Virus record (IMG/VR): IMGVR_UViG_3300047476_001839
Location: 1-56,502 of that record
Strand: one strand, 5' to 3'
Length of the DNA stretch: 56,502 bases
Origin: a virus
The notes under the pieces were generated by a model, which was not told where the DNA came from, ran no database searches, and was given only the letters and a program-made list of their open reading frames with translations. A program made the position numbers and the translations under genes. Each line of letters opens with the position of its first letter. Within the stretch, counting starts at the first letter, position 1. This document shows, one piece after another, positions 9,126-16,415 of this stretch.

Positions 9126-9152
9126 TTTAGTAGGGAATCTTATCCACAGAGC

Positions 9153-9184
9153 TAGGGGAAATCAATGGCGATTTCCCCTATTTT
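9153..9184 (+). terminator. terminator hairpin
   Basis: TAGGGGAAATC / GATTTCCCCTA stem followed by TTTT. Confidence 0.75.
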
Positions 9185-9256
9185 AAAACATTCATCCATA
9201 TAAATAAATTTGGATGTGGATTGAAACTATGATATATTGCAATAGAGGTCAAAACT

Positions 9257-9505
9257 ATGAAGATTAAATTTCGAGTAGCAGGCACAATGGAAGTCCCTGA
9301 TAGTGCAATTCCCCACGAGGATATCTTAAATCAATTATATGCATTAGAGTTTAACAATAAAATGTATATGCTCCAAATGTGTCTTGTTGCTGAAAGTCCT
9401 GATGGTGAATATGAAATGATACACCAATATGACGAAATGGAACAGCATGATATTAAAAATGTTAGATATGATGCTGCAGAATTCGAAGAAATAATTGAAG
9501 ACTAA
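9257..9505 (+). CDS. hypothetical acidic 82-aa protein
   Basis: Small acidic protein beginning with a beta-like MKIKFRVAGTMEV strand. RBS AGAGG lies 9 nt upstream. No family is recognised. It is the first of a three-gene run. Confidence 0.6.
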   Translation: MKIKFRVAGTMEVPDSAIPHEDILNQLYALEFNNKMYMLQMCLVAESPDGEYEMIHQYDEMEQHDIKNVRYDAAEFEEIIED

Positions 9506-9509
9506 GGTG

Positions 9510-9692
9510 ATGAGAGAGTTTGTCAAAGAAACCAAACTCTCTAATTGGGAAAATGTTGTCCAGGATCTTTATTATTTAAATTTTCGAGGTTACAACATTT
9601 ACAAAAGACATATTTCAAAAAACTACTGGCAATTTACTGTAGCAAATGATATAACATCTTGTACGTTTAAGATGTACGAGAAAGAAAGGTAA
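9510..9692 (+). CDS. hypothetical 60-aa protein
   Basis: I start at ATG 9510, preceded by AAGG, rather than at an upstream TTG. The product is aromatic-rich and probably a small beta-sheet protein. It lies 4 bp after the previous stop. Confidence 0.55.
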   Translation: MREFVKETKLSNWENVVQDLYYLNFRGYNIYKRHISKNYWQFTVANDITSCTFKMYEKER

Positions 9693-9700
9693 TCCCTAAA

Positions 9701-10339
9701 ATGCCTAACTGGGTCATGAACGAACTGATTTGCTCTTTTCAAACACAAGAGCAATTCGAGTCTTTTAAAAACAAAATCAATCTTGAAGGTCTTTTCAACT
9801 CCTTCATTCCTATGCCTGAGATATTGGACGGCACACAATCCCCCAATATTGATGTAGAAAAGTTGATTCTTAAATACAATAAAGAAACTCAATCTACAGC
9901 AATGGGTCTTACAGAAATCATTAATAGCAATAACCCTTTGTTTTCTGATTTAGCCAAGAATGCATTAAAGAACCAACAAGCATTTATCGAAACAGGTTAT
10001 TCTGATTGGTATTCATGGAGTCTTGACAACTGGGGTGTTAAATGGGATGCCGTAAGACCAACAGTTAATTTCGACCTCTTGACAATCACCTTCTATTTTG
10101 ATTCTCCTTGGGGTTGTCCTGAGCAATTCGTAAAAACCCTATCCACACTCTATCCTGAAGCCACTTTTGAAATGATAACTGGCTCCATTGAAAACGATAG
10201 CCATTATGAGTTTGTTGCTGATAATGGAAAAATCGAAGAGACCTGTTCCTACGAGACTTTTAAGGAAGCAGTAGAGGATGGCAAATGGGGTGGAATGGCA
10301 GAATGGGAATCGCTCTTTGAGGAGAGTGAAGTAGTATGA
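9701..10339 (+). CDS. YubB/DUF1281-like ferredoxin-fold protein
   Basis: The protein begins MPNWVMNEL and contains WYSWSLDNWGVKWDA, the signature of the DUF1281/YubB-type domain common in plasmids and phages, with a central FDSPWGCPEQF strand-turn. The family has a ferredoxin-like fold and no established reaction. Length 212 aa is normal. A hairpin terminator follows. Confidence 0.7.
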   Translation: MPNWVMNELICSFQTQEQFESFKNKINLEGLFNSFIPMPEILDGTQSPNIDVEKLILKYNKETQSTAMGLTEIINSNNPLFSDLAKNALKNQQAFIETGYSDWYSWSLDNWGVKWDAVRPTVNFDLLTITFYFDSPWGCPEQFVKTLSTLYPEATFEMITGSIENDSHYEFVADNGKIEETCSYETFKEAVEDGKWGGMAEWESLFEESEVV

Positions 10340-10373
10340 CCCTTAATGAATTGATTCCACAAGACTGATATAA

Positions 10374-10404
10374 TTTAGGGGAGAACTAATCATTCTCCCC
10401 TAAA
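10374..10404 (+). terminator. terminator-like hairpin
   Basis: TTTAGGGGAGAA / TTCTCCCCTAAA, a 12-bp perfect stem, but without a T run. Confidence 0.55.
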
Positions 10405-10423
10405 CAAAAAGAAAGTAATCAAA

Positions 10424-10798
10424 ATGTTTACTATTGATGATGTTGCTATTGCTATATCTTCGGAACCTGAGCATTTACCTGTAACAGGAAACTATATTGT
10501 TTCTGATGATGCTGATTTTGACAAGAAGTGTGAAGATGAAATTATCGCCCGTTTAGATTCTGGTGATGAATGGGCTTGGTGTATTGTTAAATGTACAGTA
10601 ACACCGAAATCATTAAACTACGTAGATATTATTGTTGGTCGGTCTTATTTGGGTGGATGTTCATATGAGAATAAAGATGAATTTCTACGATCAGACTCCT
10701 ACAATGATATGATTGATTGGGCACTTGAGGATTTAAATCTTACATCGCAAAGAATGTTTAACGGTTTGAAAGATAAATTCGTATCAACCGAAGCCTAA
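10424..10798 (+). CDS. hypothetical 124-aa protein
   Basis: Acidic protein with a conserved-looking LGGCSYENKDEFLRSDSYNDMI stretch split here for brevity as LGGCSY then DEFLR. Similar short proteins occur in many phages without known function, as far as I recall. RBS AAAGAAAG precedes ATG and a good terminator follows. Confidence 0.6.
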   Translation: MFTIDDVAIAISSEPEHLPVTGNYIVSDDADFDKKCEDEIIARLDSGDEWAWCIVKCTVTPKSLNYVDIIVGRSYLGGCSYENKDEFLRSDSYNDMIDWALEDLNLTSQRMFNGLKDKFVSTEA

Positions 10799-10804
10799 AT
10801 AATT

Positions 10805-10836
10805 CGAGGGGAGATTTTCGAGTCTCCCCTTTTTCT
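10805..10836 (+). terminator. rho-independent terminator
   Basis: AGGGGAGA-TTTTCGAG-TCTCCCCT followed by T5; the loop itself contains TTCGAG. Confidence 0.8.
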
Positions 10837-10859
10837 TTCGAGAGATGATACAATAAGCC

Positions 10860-11345
10860 ATGGAAAATAATGCTGAAGTAAAAATTAATGGTGATAAAAA
10901 TATTGTTTACATTTTACAAAACAATGAGATACAGGGAAATGGTTGTTTAGAACATTTTCTTGCTATATTGGGGTTGATATTTTTAGCAGTGTTTTTAGCA
11001 TTTTTTTTCTTAATAGTATCTATCTTAACTTCTTTAGGAAAATCTCCAGAAACTTACAAGCCATGGCTTAAGGTTGAAAATCAAATTGTAAAGTTTCATA
11101 ATACACATAATCAGATCAAAGAAGTCAATTGGTGTCAAGGTTGCAAAAATGAGATTTCTTTGTATTTCAAAGATCACTTAAAAAATAAAAACAGAAATGA
11201 CATTCACAAATATTCTTTATGTCCAATATGCAAGTTCAATTTAAAATTGCAACATGAAGAAGTAATCAGATTAAATAAAATTTCTCATAAAAAAACAAAT
11301 TACATTACTATACTATTTGACAAGTATCCTTTGATAAGTGAATAA
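10860..11345 (+). CDS. membrane protein with zinc-finger-like tail, leaderless
   Basis: TGATACAAT ends 5 nt before ATG, and the same promoter-plus-start segment is repeated before the next gene (11344-11368). One long hydrophobic segment spans about residues 33-62. The cytoplasmic tail has CxxC (CQGC) and CPIC pairs, a likely zinc ribbon. Function unknown. Confidence 0.65.
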   Translation: MENNAEVKINGDKNIVYILQNNEIQGNGCLEHFLAILGLIFLAVFLAFFFLIVSILTSLGKSPETYKPWLKVENQIVKFHNTHNQIKEVNWCQGCKNEISLYFKDHLKNKNRNDIHKYSLCPICKFNLKLQHEEVIRLNKISHKKTNYITILFDKYPLISE

Positions 11346-11359
11346 TGATACAATAAGCC

Positions 11360-11557
11360 ATGGAAAACCTGAAGTGGATATCTGCAATGTCTGAGCGTTT
11401 GAGAGATGAACTTTCGAGCGAGTATGATGATGAAACAAAAGATTTAATTATTCGAGCATTCAGAAACGGTTTATTTCAAAATCCTAATATACTCGAAGAA
11501 TTAAAATCGAGCTCTTTAATTGAAAGTGATTATTTCGAGGATGAGGATGAAGATTAA
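11360..11557 (+). CDS. hypothetical acidic 65-aa protein, leaderless
   Basis: Preceded by a duplicate of the GATACAATAAGCCATGG promoter/start segment seen at 10860. Acidic helical protein ending in a run of Glu/Asp. No family is recognised. Confidence 0.6.
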   Translation: MENLKWISAMSERLRDELSSEYDDETKDLIIRAFRNGLFQNPNILEELKSSSLIESDYFEDEDED

Positions 11558-11723
11558 ACTTATCTATATGGCTGATGGTTTATTTGTTTACAAGACTGAA
11601 GATGGATATTCAGTGACAAATCATCAAGGCTATATTTTAAAGTCTGCAAAAACAATTCAAACTTGTGATAGATTCGTTCAAAAAGAATTAAATCAGAGAA
11701 GAGCAGATGAAAATATTAATTAA
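11547..11723 (+). CDS. small tandem-family protein, copy 1
   Basis: I choose ATG 11547, which has GAGG 6 nt upstream inside the preceding gene. The product has the pattern aromatic core, then KxxxTCDRFVQKELNQRR, which recurs in the next two genes. The three look like a tandem gene family of unknown function. Confidence 0.5.
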   Translation: MKIKLIYMADGLFVYKTEDGYSVTNHQGYILKSAKTIQTCDRFVQKELNQRRADENIN

Positions 11724-11949
11724 GCCACGAAGATCAATTGAGCCTTTTAAGAAATATCAAGAGGACGATTATTTCATTGTTGAGAGAAACGGCATTCAAG
11801 AATTTCGAAGTCAATATTTAGAACGATGCAATCTTTATATTCAAATGAAATTAGCACAGATGAGAAAAGAAAATGAAAAGATTAATCAAGACAAGGAAAA
11901 AAATCGAGCCCTTCAAAGTGTATCAACTAGAAGATTGTTTCGTGGCTGA
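11707..11949 (+). CDS. small tandem-family protein, copy 2
   Basis: Starts MKILIK...IEPFKKYQ, closely matching the start of copy 3 (MKRLIK...IEPFKVYQ). It overlaps copy 1 by 17 bp and copy 3 by 77 bp. The C-terminal 26 residues overlap the next gene in another frame and are probably dispensable, arising when the tandem copy was inserted. Confidence 0.55.
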   Translation: MKILIKPRRSIEPFKKYQEDDYFIVERNGIQEFRSQYLERCNLYIQMKLAQMRKENEKINQDKEKNRALQSVSTRRLFRG

Positions 11950-12094
11950 GCTGAATGATGTTGAAGTTTTTCGAACAAAACATCAACACCTCTGTACAAG
12001 TTATTGCGAGATTAAATTGGCTGAACAGAGAAATCTTAAAAACCAACTAATCATTCAAAATATTCAAGAACTTAAAGCACAAGGAACACTCTAA
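11873..12094 (+). CDS. small tandem-family protein, copy 3
   Basis: Paralogue of copy 2, with shared IEPFK, a Tyr-Gln-x-x-Asp element and a terminal KLAxxR helix. The start sits inside copy 2 with a purine-rich AGAAAAGAAA upstream. Function unknown. Confidence 0.55.
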   Translation: MKRLIKTRKKIEPFKVYQLEDCFVAELNDVEVFRTKHQHLCTSYCEIKLAEQRNLKNQLIIQNIQELKAQGTL

Positions 12095-12342
12095 TGCTTC
12101 CCCTGATTAGTATTTTTATTTTATCTTCTTTAGACCCCATTAAGAACTTTGTATCTTTAAAAACTTACATCTCTCAAAACGCACAGAAACATTGCCAGGT
12201 ATATTTTATTGATGAAAACATTCCTGACTTTCCACGAGTTAATATCATCGAGAAAAATCGAGAGGCATTTTTCGAGTACCTTGATACTATAGGAATTGAA
12301 CATACTCAAGTGGGCGGTTACTTTTTTATTAAGAAGAAATAA
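12094..12342 (+). CDS. hypothetical 82-aa protein
   Basis: ATG overlaps the previous stop by one base (TAATG), typical of coupled translation. It has a hydrophobic N-terminal segment of about 11 residues followed by a soluble alpha/beta part. No family is recognised. Confidence 0.6.
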   Translation: MLPLISIFILSSLDPIKNFVSLKTYISQNAQKHCQVYFIDENIPDFPRVNIIEKNREAFFEYLDTIGIEHTQVGGYFFIKKK

Positions 12343-12403
12343 AACCTATGACATACAAATTGGTATTCATTTTTCTTTTGTAGAGACAGACAACTACGAA
12401 TGA

Positions 12404-12409
12404 TATAAT
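12404..12409 (+). promoter_or_regulatory. extended -10 for a leaderless gene
   Basis: TGA-TATAAT ends 6 nt before the ATG at 12416; no good -35. The motif ACTACGAATGATATA is repeated at 12763-12777. Confidence 0.65.
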
Positions 12410-12415
12410 GTTCCC

Positions 12416-12772
12416 ATGAACGAACAGATATCACCACTTCAAATCCAGTATCTCTTTGAAAACTACAAAGAACATCAGATAATGGATGAACAACTTCAGT
12501 ACCTAGAAAAGTACCACGCAGACTTAATCAAAGCCATGCGTGAAATGACAGGCCACAATCCTCATTTCACCTTTGCTGATGAGACCAAAACCATCGAATA
12601 CCTTTACGCCGAACTCCTACAATACAGGAAGACACATAAGGGCACACATATCTCTATTGGAACCTCTGGCTGGACTGTTCTATACCATAGGAAGAACGTG
12701 AAATACAAGGATGGCGAGAAGTTTAACATCCGTATCCACTTTTCCTTCACCCAAACGGATAACTACGAATGA
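12416..12772 (+). CDS. hypothetical 118-aa protein, leaderless
   Basis: Soluble protein, helical in its first half and beta-rich in the second (GTSGWTVLYHRKNVKYKDG). It overlaps the next miniprotein by 4 bp (ATGA). GC content is a little above its neighbours. Not recognised. Confidence 0.6.
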   Translation: MNEQISPLQIQYLFENYKEHQIMDEQLQYLEKYHADLIKAMREMTGHNPHFTFADETKTIEYLYAELLQYRKTHKGTHISIGTSGWTVLYHRKNVKYKDGEKFNIRIHFSFTQTDNYE

Positions 12773-12858
12773 TATACCTAATCTCCTTCATTGCAGATCT
12801 CGTCCTAGCTGCAATAATTATCTGGACAATTATCAGGTTAAAGGCACGAATGCGATGA
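12769..12858 (+). CDS. 29-aa membrane miniprotein
   Basis: ATGA overlap with the previous gene couples translation. The sequence is one hydrophobic helix (about residues 2-22) with a basic tail (RLKARMR). The stop codon lies within the -10 region of the UVDE gene. Function unknown. Confidence 0.5.
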   Translation: MIYLISFIADLVLAAIIIWTIIRLKARMR

Positions 12859-12873
12859 TATAATAGGGATACG

Positions 12874-13770
12874 ATGAAGTTATCCCTATGTTGCATCTCT
12901 AATATCCTAGCGGAACAAGGCACTAAATTCCGCACCATGACCTACAAGTCCTATTCTTCAAAATCCAAAGAAGAATCACAACAAAAACTATCCGAGATTA
13001 TTCAAAATAATTTCAATACATCTAGACACATAATCTATCACTGCAAAAAATCAGGCATCCAAGGTTATCGTCTTTCCTCTGATTTAACCCCTGTAATAAA
13101 TCACCCAGACGTAAACTTAACCCTAGAAGATTTACCAGACTTTAAATTAATTCAATATCAAATCAATGAATTAAAAAAAGCAATCAAAGAGACAGGGATT
13201 AAAGTTTCCGCCCATCCTTCAGAATATATTACTTTAACATCTGAAGACCCAAAGGCAATCAAAAACTCCATTAGAGACTTAGAATCCCATGCAGATATTT
13301 TTGATAGATTAGAACTACCAGAATCATACGAAGCCCCATTAAATATTCACGTAAGGAAAGACGGTAATCCAGATGAAATTTCCAGCAGATTCTTTAATAT
13401 TTTCAACGGATTACCTGATAACGTACGTAAACGACTTGTCCTTGAAAATAATGATAATTCAAATGGTACTTGGTCTATTAAAAACCTTCACCATTACTAT
13501 TACCGTAAAGAAAACATCCCCATAACATTCGATACCCTTCATCATTCAATTCTCTCAGATAACCTAACAGAAGAAGAAGCATTTAACCTTGCATACGATA
13601 CATGGAACACAACACCCATATTCCATTATTCTGAAGGTAAAAACAACACCAGGGCACACAAGGATATGCCAGATAATATCCCACCAACATACAAAGACGT
13701 TTATTGGGATGTAGAACTTAAAGGAAAAGATTACGCCATACTTGATATTTTAAATAAATGTAAAATGTAA
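12874..13770 (+). CDS. uvsE: UV-damage endonuclease (UVDE/UvsE family)
   Basis: The 298-aa protein carries the family's ordered blocks: CCISN near the N-terminus, YRLSSDLTPVI, KVSAHPSEY, HVRKDG, LVLENND, ITFDTLHHS and IFHYSEG. Together they form a TIM barrel with metal-binding His, Asp and Glu. The enzyme nicks DNA 5' of pyrimidine dimers and 6-4 photoproducts, giving the phage its own UV repair. TATAAT at 12859-12864 leaves only a 2-3 nt leader. Confidence 0.9.
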   Translation: MKLSLCCISNILAEQGTKFRTMTYKSYSSKSKEESQQKLSEIIQNNFNTSRHIIYHCKKSGIQGYRLSSDLTPVINHPDVNLTLEDLPDFKLIQYQINELKKAIKETGIKVSAHPSEYITLTSEDPKAIKNSIRDLESHADIFDRLELPESYEAPLNIHVRKDGNPDEISSRFFNIFNGLPDNVRKRLVLENNDNSNGTWSIKNLHHYYYRKENIPITFDTLHHSILSDNLTEEEAFNLAYDTWNTTPIFHYSEGKNNTRAHKDMPDNIPPTYKDVYWDVELKGKDYAILDILNKCKM

Positions 13771-13772
13771 GT

Positions 13773-14264
13773 ATGTTAAAAAAATATATCAATGAAGAAT
13801 GGAACTGGGCAATCCTAATCTTTATGCTATCGAAAAGTTTAATAGAAGCTGATGGGTTCCTTGAGACTACCGGATATATTTTCCACAATAAAGGAACAGA
13901 TATAATCACTGGCCAAAAAAGAACTATTCCAATCTATACACAAGTAGATGATATAGACGTAACAAAACCAGAAGCATATTTAGAAATACAAAAGAAATGT
14001 TTTGAATCTTCTGCAGATGGATTTTTAATAATAGGACAAGCACTAGAATCATTTGACGATGATGATGGTGATGAAGATGAATTTAATGAAACGATCTTCT
14101 GCAGAATAGAACATGAAAATAAACATTTCATTTCATCAACTCCAGTAATACATGAAGAAGATTATTCCACATTTGATTTGGATAGTTTAGTTAAATTTAA
14201 AACATACAACAATCAAACACTACCAAAAATGTATGCAAAGATTCTTCCCTGTAATCAAGATTAA
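13773..14264 (+). CDS. hypothetical 163-aa protein
   Basis: Begins 2 bp after UVDE, so it is co-transcribed. It has an acidic run (ESFDDDDGDEDEF) in the middle of an otherwise mixed alpha/beta protein. Not recognised. TTCGAG motifs are no longer seen from about here on. Confidence 0.6.
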   Translation: MLKKYINEEWNWAILIFMLSKSLIEADGFLETTGYIFHNKGTDIITGQKRTIPIYTQVDDIDVTKPEAYLEIQKKCFESSADGFLIIGQALESFDDDDGDEDEFNETIFCRIEHENKHFISSTPVIHEEDYSTFDLDSLVKFKTYNNQTLPKMYAKILPCNQD

Positions 14265-14268
14265 GTGA

Positions 14269-14274
14269 TATAAT
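14269..14274 (+). promoter_or_regulatory. extended -10 for a leaderless gene
   Basis: TGA-TATAAT with 6 nt to the ATG at 14281. Confidence 0.65.
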
Positions 14275-14280
14275 CGACAT

Positions 14281-14529
14281 ATGGCAAACGAAACCCTACA
14301 AATCACAGACCTAGTAAAGAAGATTAAAAACCCTCTTGCTAAATATAATGATGGTGAAAAGACAACATCCATCTACCTTAAAGATAATGACGATACTTAC
14401 TACGTTATATGCAGTAAGGAAAACTTTAAGGAATGCACGTTCTTTGCTACCGTTAAAAATGTTCCCTATAACGAAACAATCAGTAGAGACGAGTTTTACA
14501 AGATTAAGGAGTTCATCAAAAAGAAATGA
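14281..14529 (+). CDS. hypothetical 82-aa protein, leaderless
   Basis: Small mixed-charge protein with probable beta-strands (TTSIYLKDNDDTYYVICS). It overlaps the next gene by 4 bp. No family is recognised. Confidence 0.6.
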   Translation: MANETLQITDLVKKIKNPLAKYNDGEKTTSIYLKDNDDTYYVICSKENFKECTFFATVKNVPYNETISRDEFYKIKEFIKKK

Positions 14530-14708
14530 CAGAGTTTAACAGCGAAGAACAACTAATCATTCTTGAAATACTTTACTCCATTAAAGTAAATGAACTTGCA
14601 AGAATATTAGTTGCAGAACAAATGGATTTATCTGATGAAGAGTTGTTTAAGGTCTTAGATAAAGCAGAAGAAATTTTAGCAAAAGAAACAAAACAAAATC
14701 CAAACTAA
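14526..14708 (+). CDS. hypothetical 60-aa helical protein
   Basis: ATGA-coupled to the preceding gene. Acidic, Leu-rich, likely a helical hairpin. Terminator and first palindromic element follow. Confidence 0.6.
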   Translation: MTEFNSEEQLIILEILYSIKVNELARILVAEQMDLSDEELFKVLDKAEEILAKETKQNPN

Positions 14709-14737
14709 TACCTAAAAAGTTATCAAAAATTTTTCCA

Positions 14738-14769
14738 GCTCCCCTTTCACTTGATGGGGGAGTTTTTTT
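14738..14769 (+). terminator. rho-independent terminator
   Basis: CTCCCC...GGGGAG stem and T7; its T run merges with the first palindrome. Confidence 0.75.
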
Positions 14770-14833
14770 ATTAAGCAGAAATATTTCCTAAAAAAATTCT
14801 TTGAATTTTTTTATAATTTATTCGTCGTTAATA
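14768..14833 (+). repeat. AT-rich palindromic punctuation element, copy 1
   Basis: Outer TTATTAAG / GTTAATA arms with an AAAAAATTC / GAATTTTTTT core. This is the leftmost copy; none is seen between 1 and 14.7 kb. Confidence 0.8.
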
Positions 14834-14867
14834 TTTTTTTAATTTGTGTCTGGGGATTGAATTTATC

Positions 14868-14896
14868 TTGACTTTCTATGGCATATGCGATAACAT
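14868..14896 (+). promoter_or_regulatory. promoter with CATATG spacer motif
   Basis: TTGACT, 17 bp, TAACAT; the spacer carries GCATATGC, a variant of the conserved CATATG motif. Confidence 0.6.
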
Positions 14897-14917
14897 TCAT
14901 ATGTTAAGGAGTTTGAT

Positions 14918-16240
14918 ATGAGCGATAACCGTTTCGATATGTTGGAGTTCGGCGATGCCACCCCTAAGGCAGAGCCAAACAAGGATGTCTTTAAGAACGC
15001 CGGTGGGCTTCAGGTTCGTGAAGGCTCTACCGCAAAGCAGGATGACAATGGCAACTGGTTCAACGCCATTGGTCTTCAGTCTACAGAGACCCATCGCCAC
15101 GTTGCCAAGATATGGCAAGACAAGTGCGTGTCTCTTGAATCATTCTACAGCACCTTGAAAGCCCAAGATGCCAACAAGGTTGACGTTGTCAAGGCAGAGT
15201 CTGCCATTCGCCTGCAAGATTCATCCACCTTGCTTGATGGTACGCCATTAACCAAGTCTGGTATGAATTCGCTTCGCCTGTTCACCGACATCCCTTCATC
15301 CATGATTTCATTCATGGAAGAGCGTGGTTACAATGACGAACTGGTCAAGTTCGTTAACGACGAACTTAATCGTCGTGAGCGAGAGTGGGCAAACAAGGGC
15401 AAGGATGCAAGAGAATTCCGTGTCCGCACCCGTCATGATGATGATGGTAACACCGTTGCTCGTGCTATCGTCTCTGAGCGATATGGTGTTATCGACAACC
15501 TTGAAGCAATGGAGATGATAATTGATGCTCTCCCCTCCAAGGATGCCATCAAGGATGCTCTTGCATCACACCTTCACAACGATGGTGATGATATGTTCGG
15601 CAACCTGCTCTTGCCTGACAACATCAAGTCAGAGCCAGACTCCGACTATGGGGTTGGCATTGCGTTCCGCAACAGTGAGGTACGCAACAGCACCTTCAAG
15701 GTATCGCCGTTCCTCTTCCGTGCCATTTGTCTTAATGGCATGATATGGGGTCGGCAAGATTCCAGCATCAAAGTCAACCAACGCCATATGGGCAACATTG
15801 ACAAGCAGGAATTGCGTGAAGAGGTTCGCCGTGCCATTGTTGTGGCATTGTCTCAAGGTAACGACCTATTGACATTGCTTGGACATTCCAAGCACGTTGA
15901 GGTCAAGAACCCAGAGCAGGTTATTGCACAGTTGTCCCGTGACAACAAGATGACCATAGCGCAGGGTAAACTCTGGCACAAGGGTTACCTTGAATCTTTG
16001 CAAGAGGCAAGTGGTCATTCCCATGACCGCACCGCCTTCGGTATCGTTAACGGCTTGACCCGTTCTGCTCAACAGTACACTGGTAGCACTCGTGAGCAGA
16101 TGGAGACAATCGCTAGTGCAATCCTTGCACCTGCCATTGATGCAGACCTCCAAGCGATTTCCAAGCGATGGGGTTTGATATCTGAGAGAGCCAAGTCTCT
16201 TGATGATGACACTGTTCTCCAGTATGCCTACATCAGGTAG
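14918..16240 (+). CDS. DUF932-like phage/plasmid protein
   Basis: The 440-aa protein has ARAIVSERYGVIDNLE, matching the hallmark of the DUF932 phage/plasmid-like family, and a long Asp-rich middle. The family is widespread in plasmids and large phages and has no proven activity. RBS AAGGAG is 8 nt upstream of ATG. Codon use is much richer in GC (CGC, ACC, AAG) than in flanking genes, as in the next two genes. Confidence 0.7.
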   Translation: MSDNRFDMLEFGDATPKAEPNKDVFKNAGGLQVREGSTAKQDDNGNWFNAIGLQSTETHRHVAKIWQDKCVSLESFYSTLKAQDANKVDVVKAESAIRLQDSSTLLDGTPLTKSGMNSLRLFTDIPSSMISFMEERGYNDELVKFVNDELNRREREWANKGKDAREFRVRTRHDDDGNTVARAIVSERYGVIDNLEAMEMIIDALPSKDAIKDALASHLHNDGDDMFGNLLLPDNIKSEPDSDYGVGIAFRNSEVRNSTFKVSPFLFRAICLNGMIWGRQDSSIKVNQRHMGNIDKQELREEVRRAIVVALSQGNDLLTLLGHSKHVEVKNPEQVIAQLSRDNKMTIAQGKLWHKGYLESLQEASGHSHDRTAFGIVNGLTRSAQQYTGSTREQMETIASAILAPAIDADLQAISKRWGLISERAKSLDDDTVLQYAYIR

Positions 16241-16250
16241 GCATACCCTC

Positions 16251-16286
16251 AATGGGGAGTGGAAAATTCCACTCCCCATTTTTTAT
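16251..16286 (+). terminator. strong rho-independent terminator
   Basis: AATGGGGAGTGG-AAAA-TTCCACTCCCCATT-type 13-bp stem with T6. Confidence 0.85.
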
Positions 16287-16348
16287 TAACTAAAAATATT
16301 TTCTAAAAAATTCTTTTGAATTTTTTAAGATTTATTCGTTGTTAATAA
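16283..16348 (+). repeat. palindromic punctuation element, copy 2
   Basis: TTATTAAC ... GTTAATAA with AAAAAATTC / GAATTTTTT core, between the terminator and the rIIA promoter. Confidence 0.85.
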
Positions 16349-16415
16349 ATTTTTGTTTTAAATTACCCTTGCAATGTCTGGCATATGTGATAATATTATC
16401 AGTGAGGAACCTATT

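Noticed and set aside
15646-15856. Open frames opposite and within the DUF932-, rIIA- and rIIB-like genes
   Set aside because: They arise from the GC-rich codon pattern of the real genes; no RBS or family resemblance.
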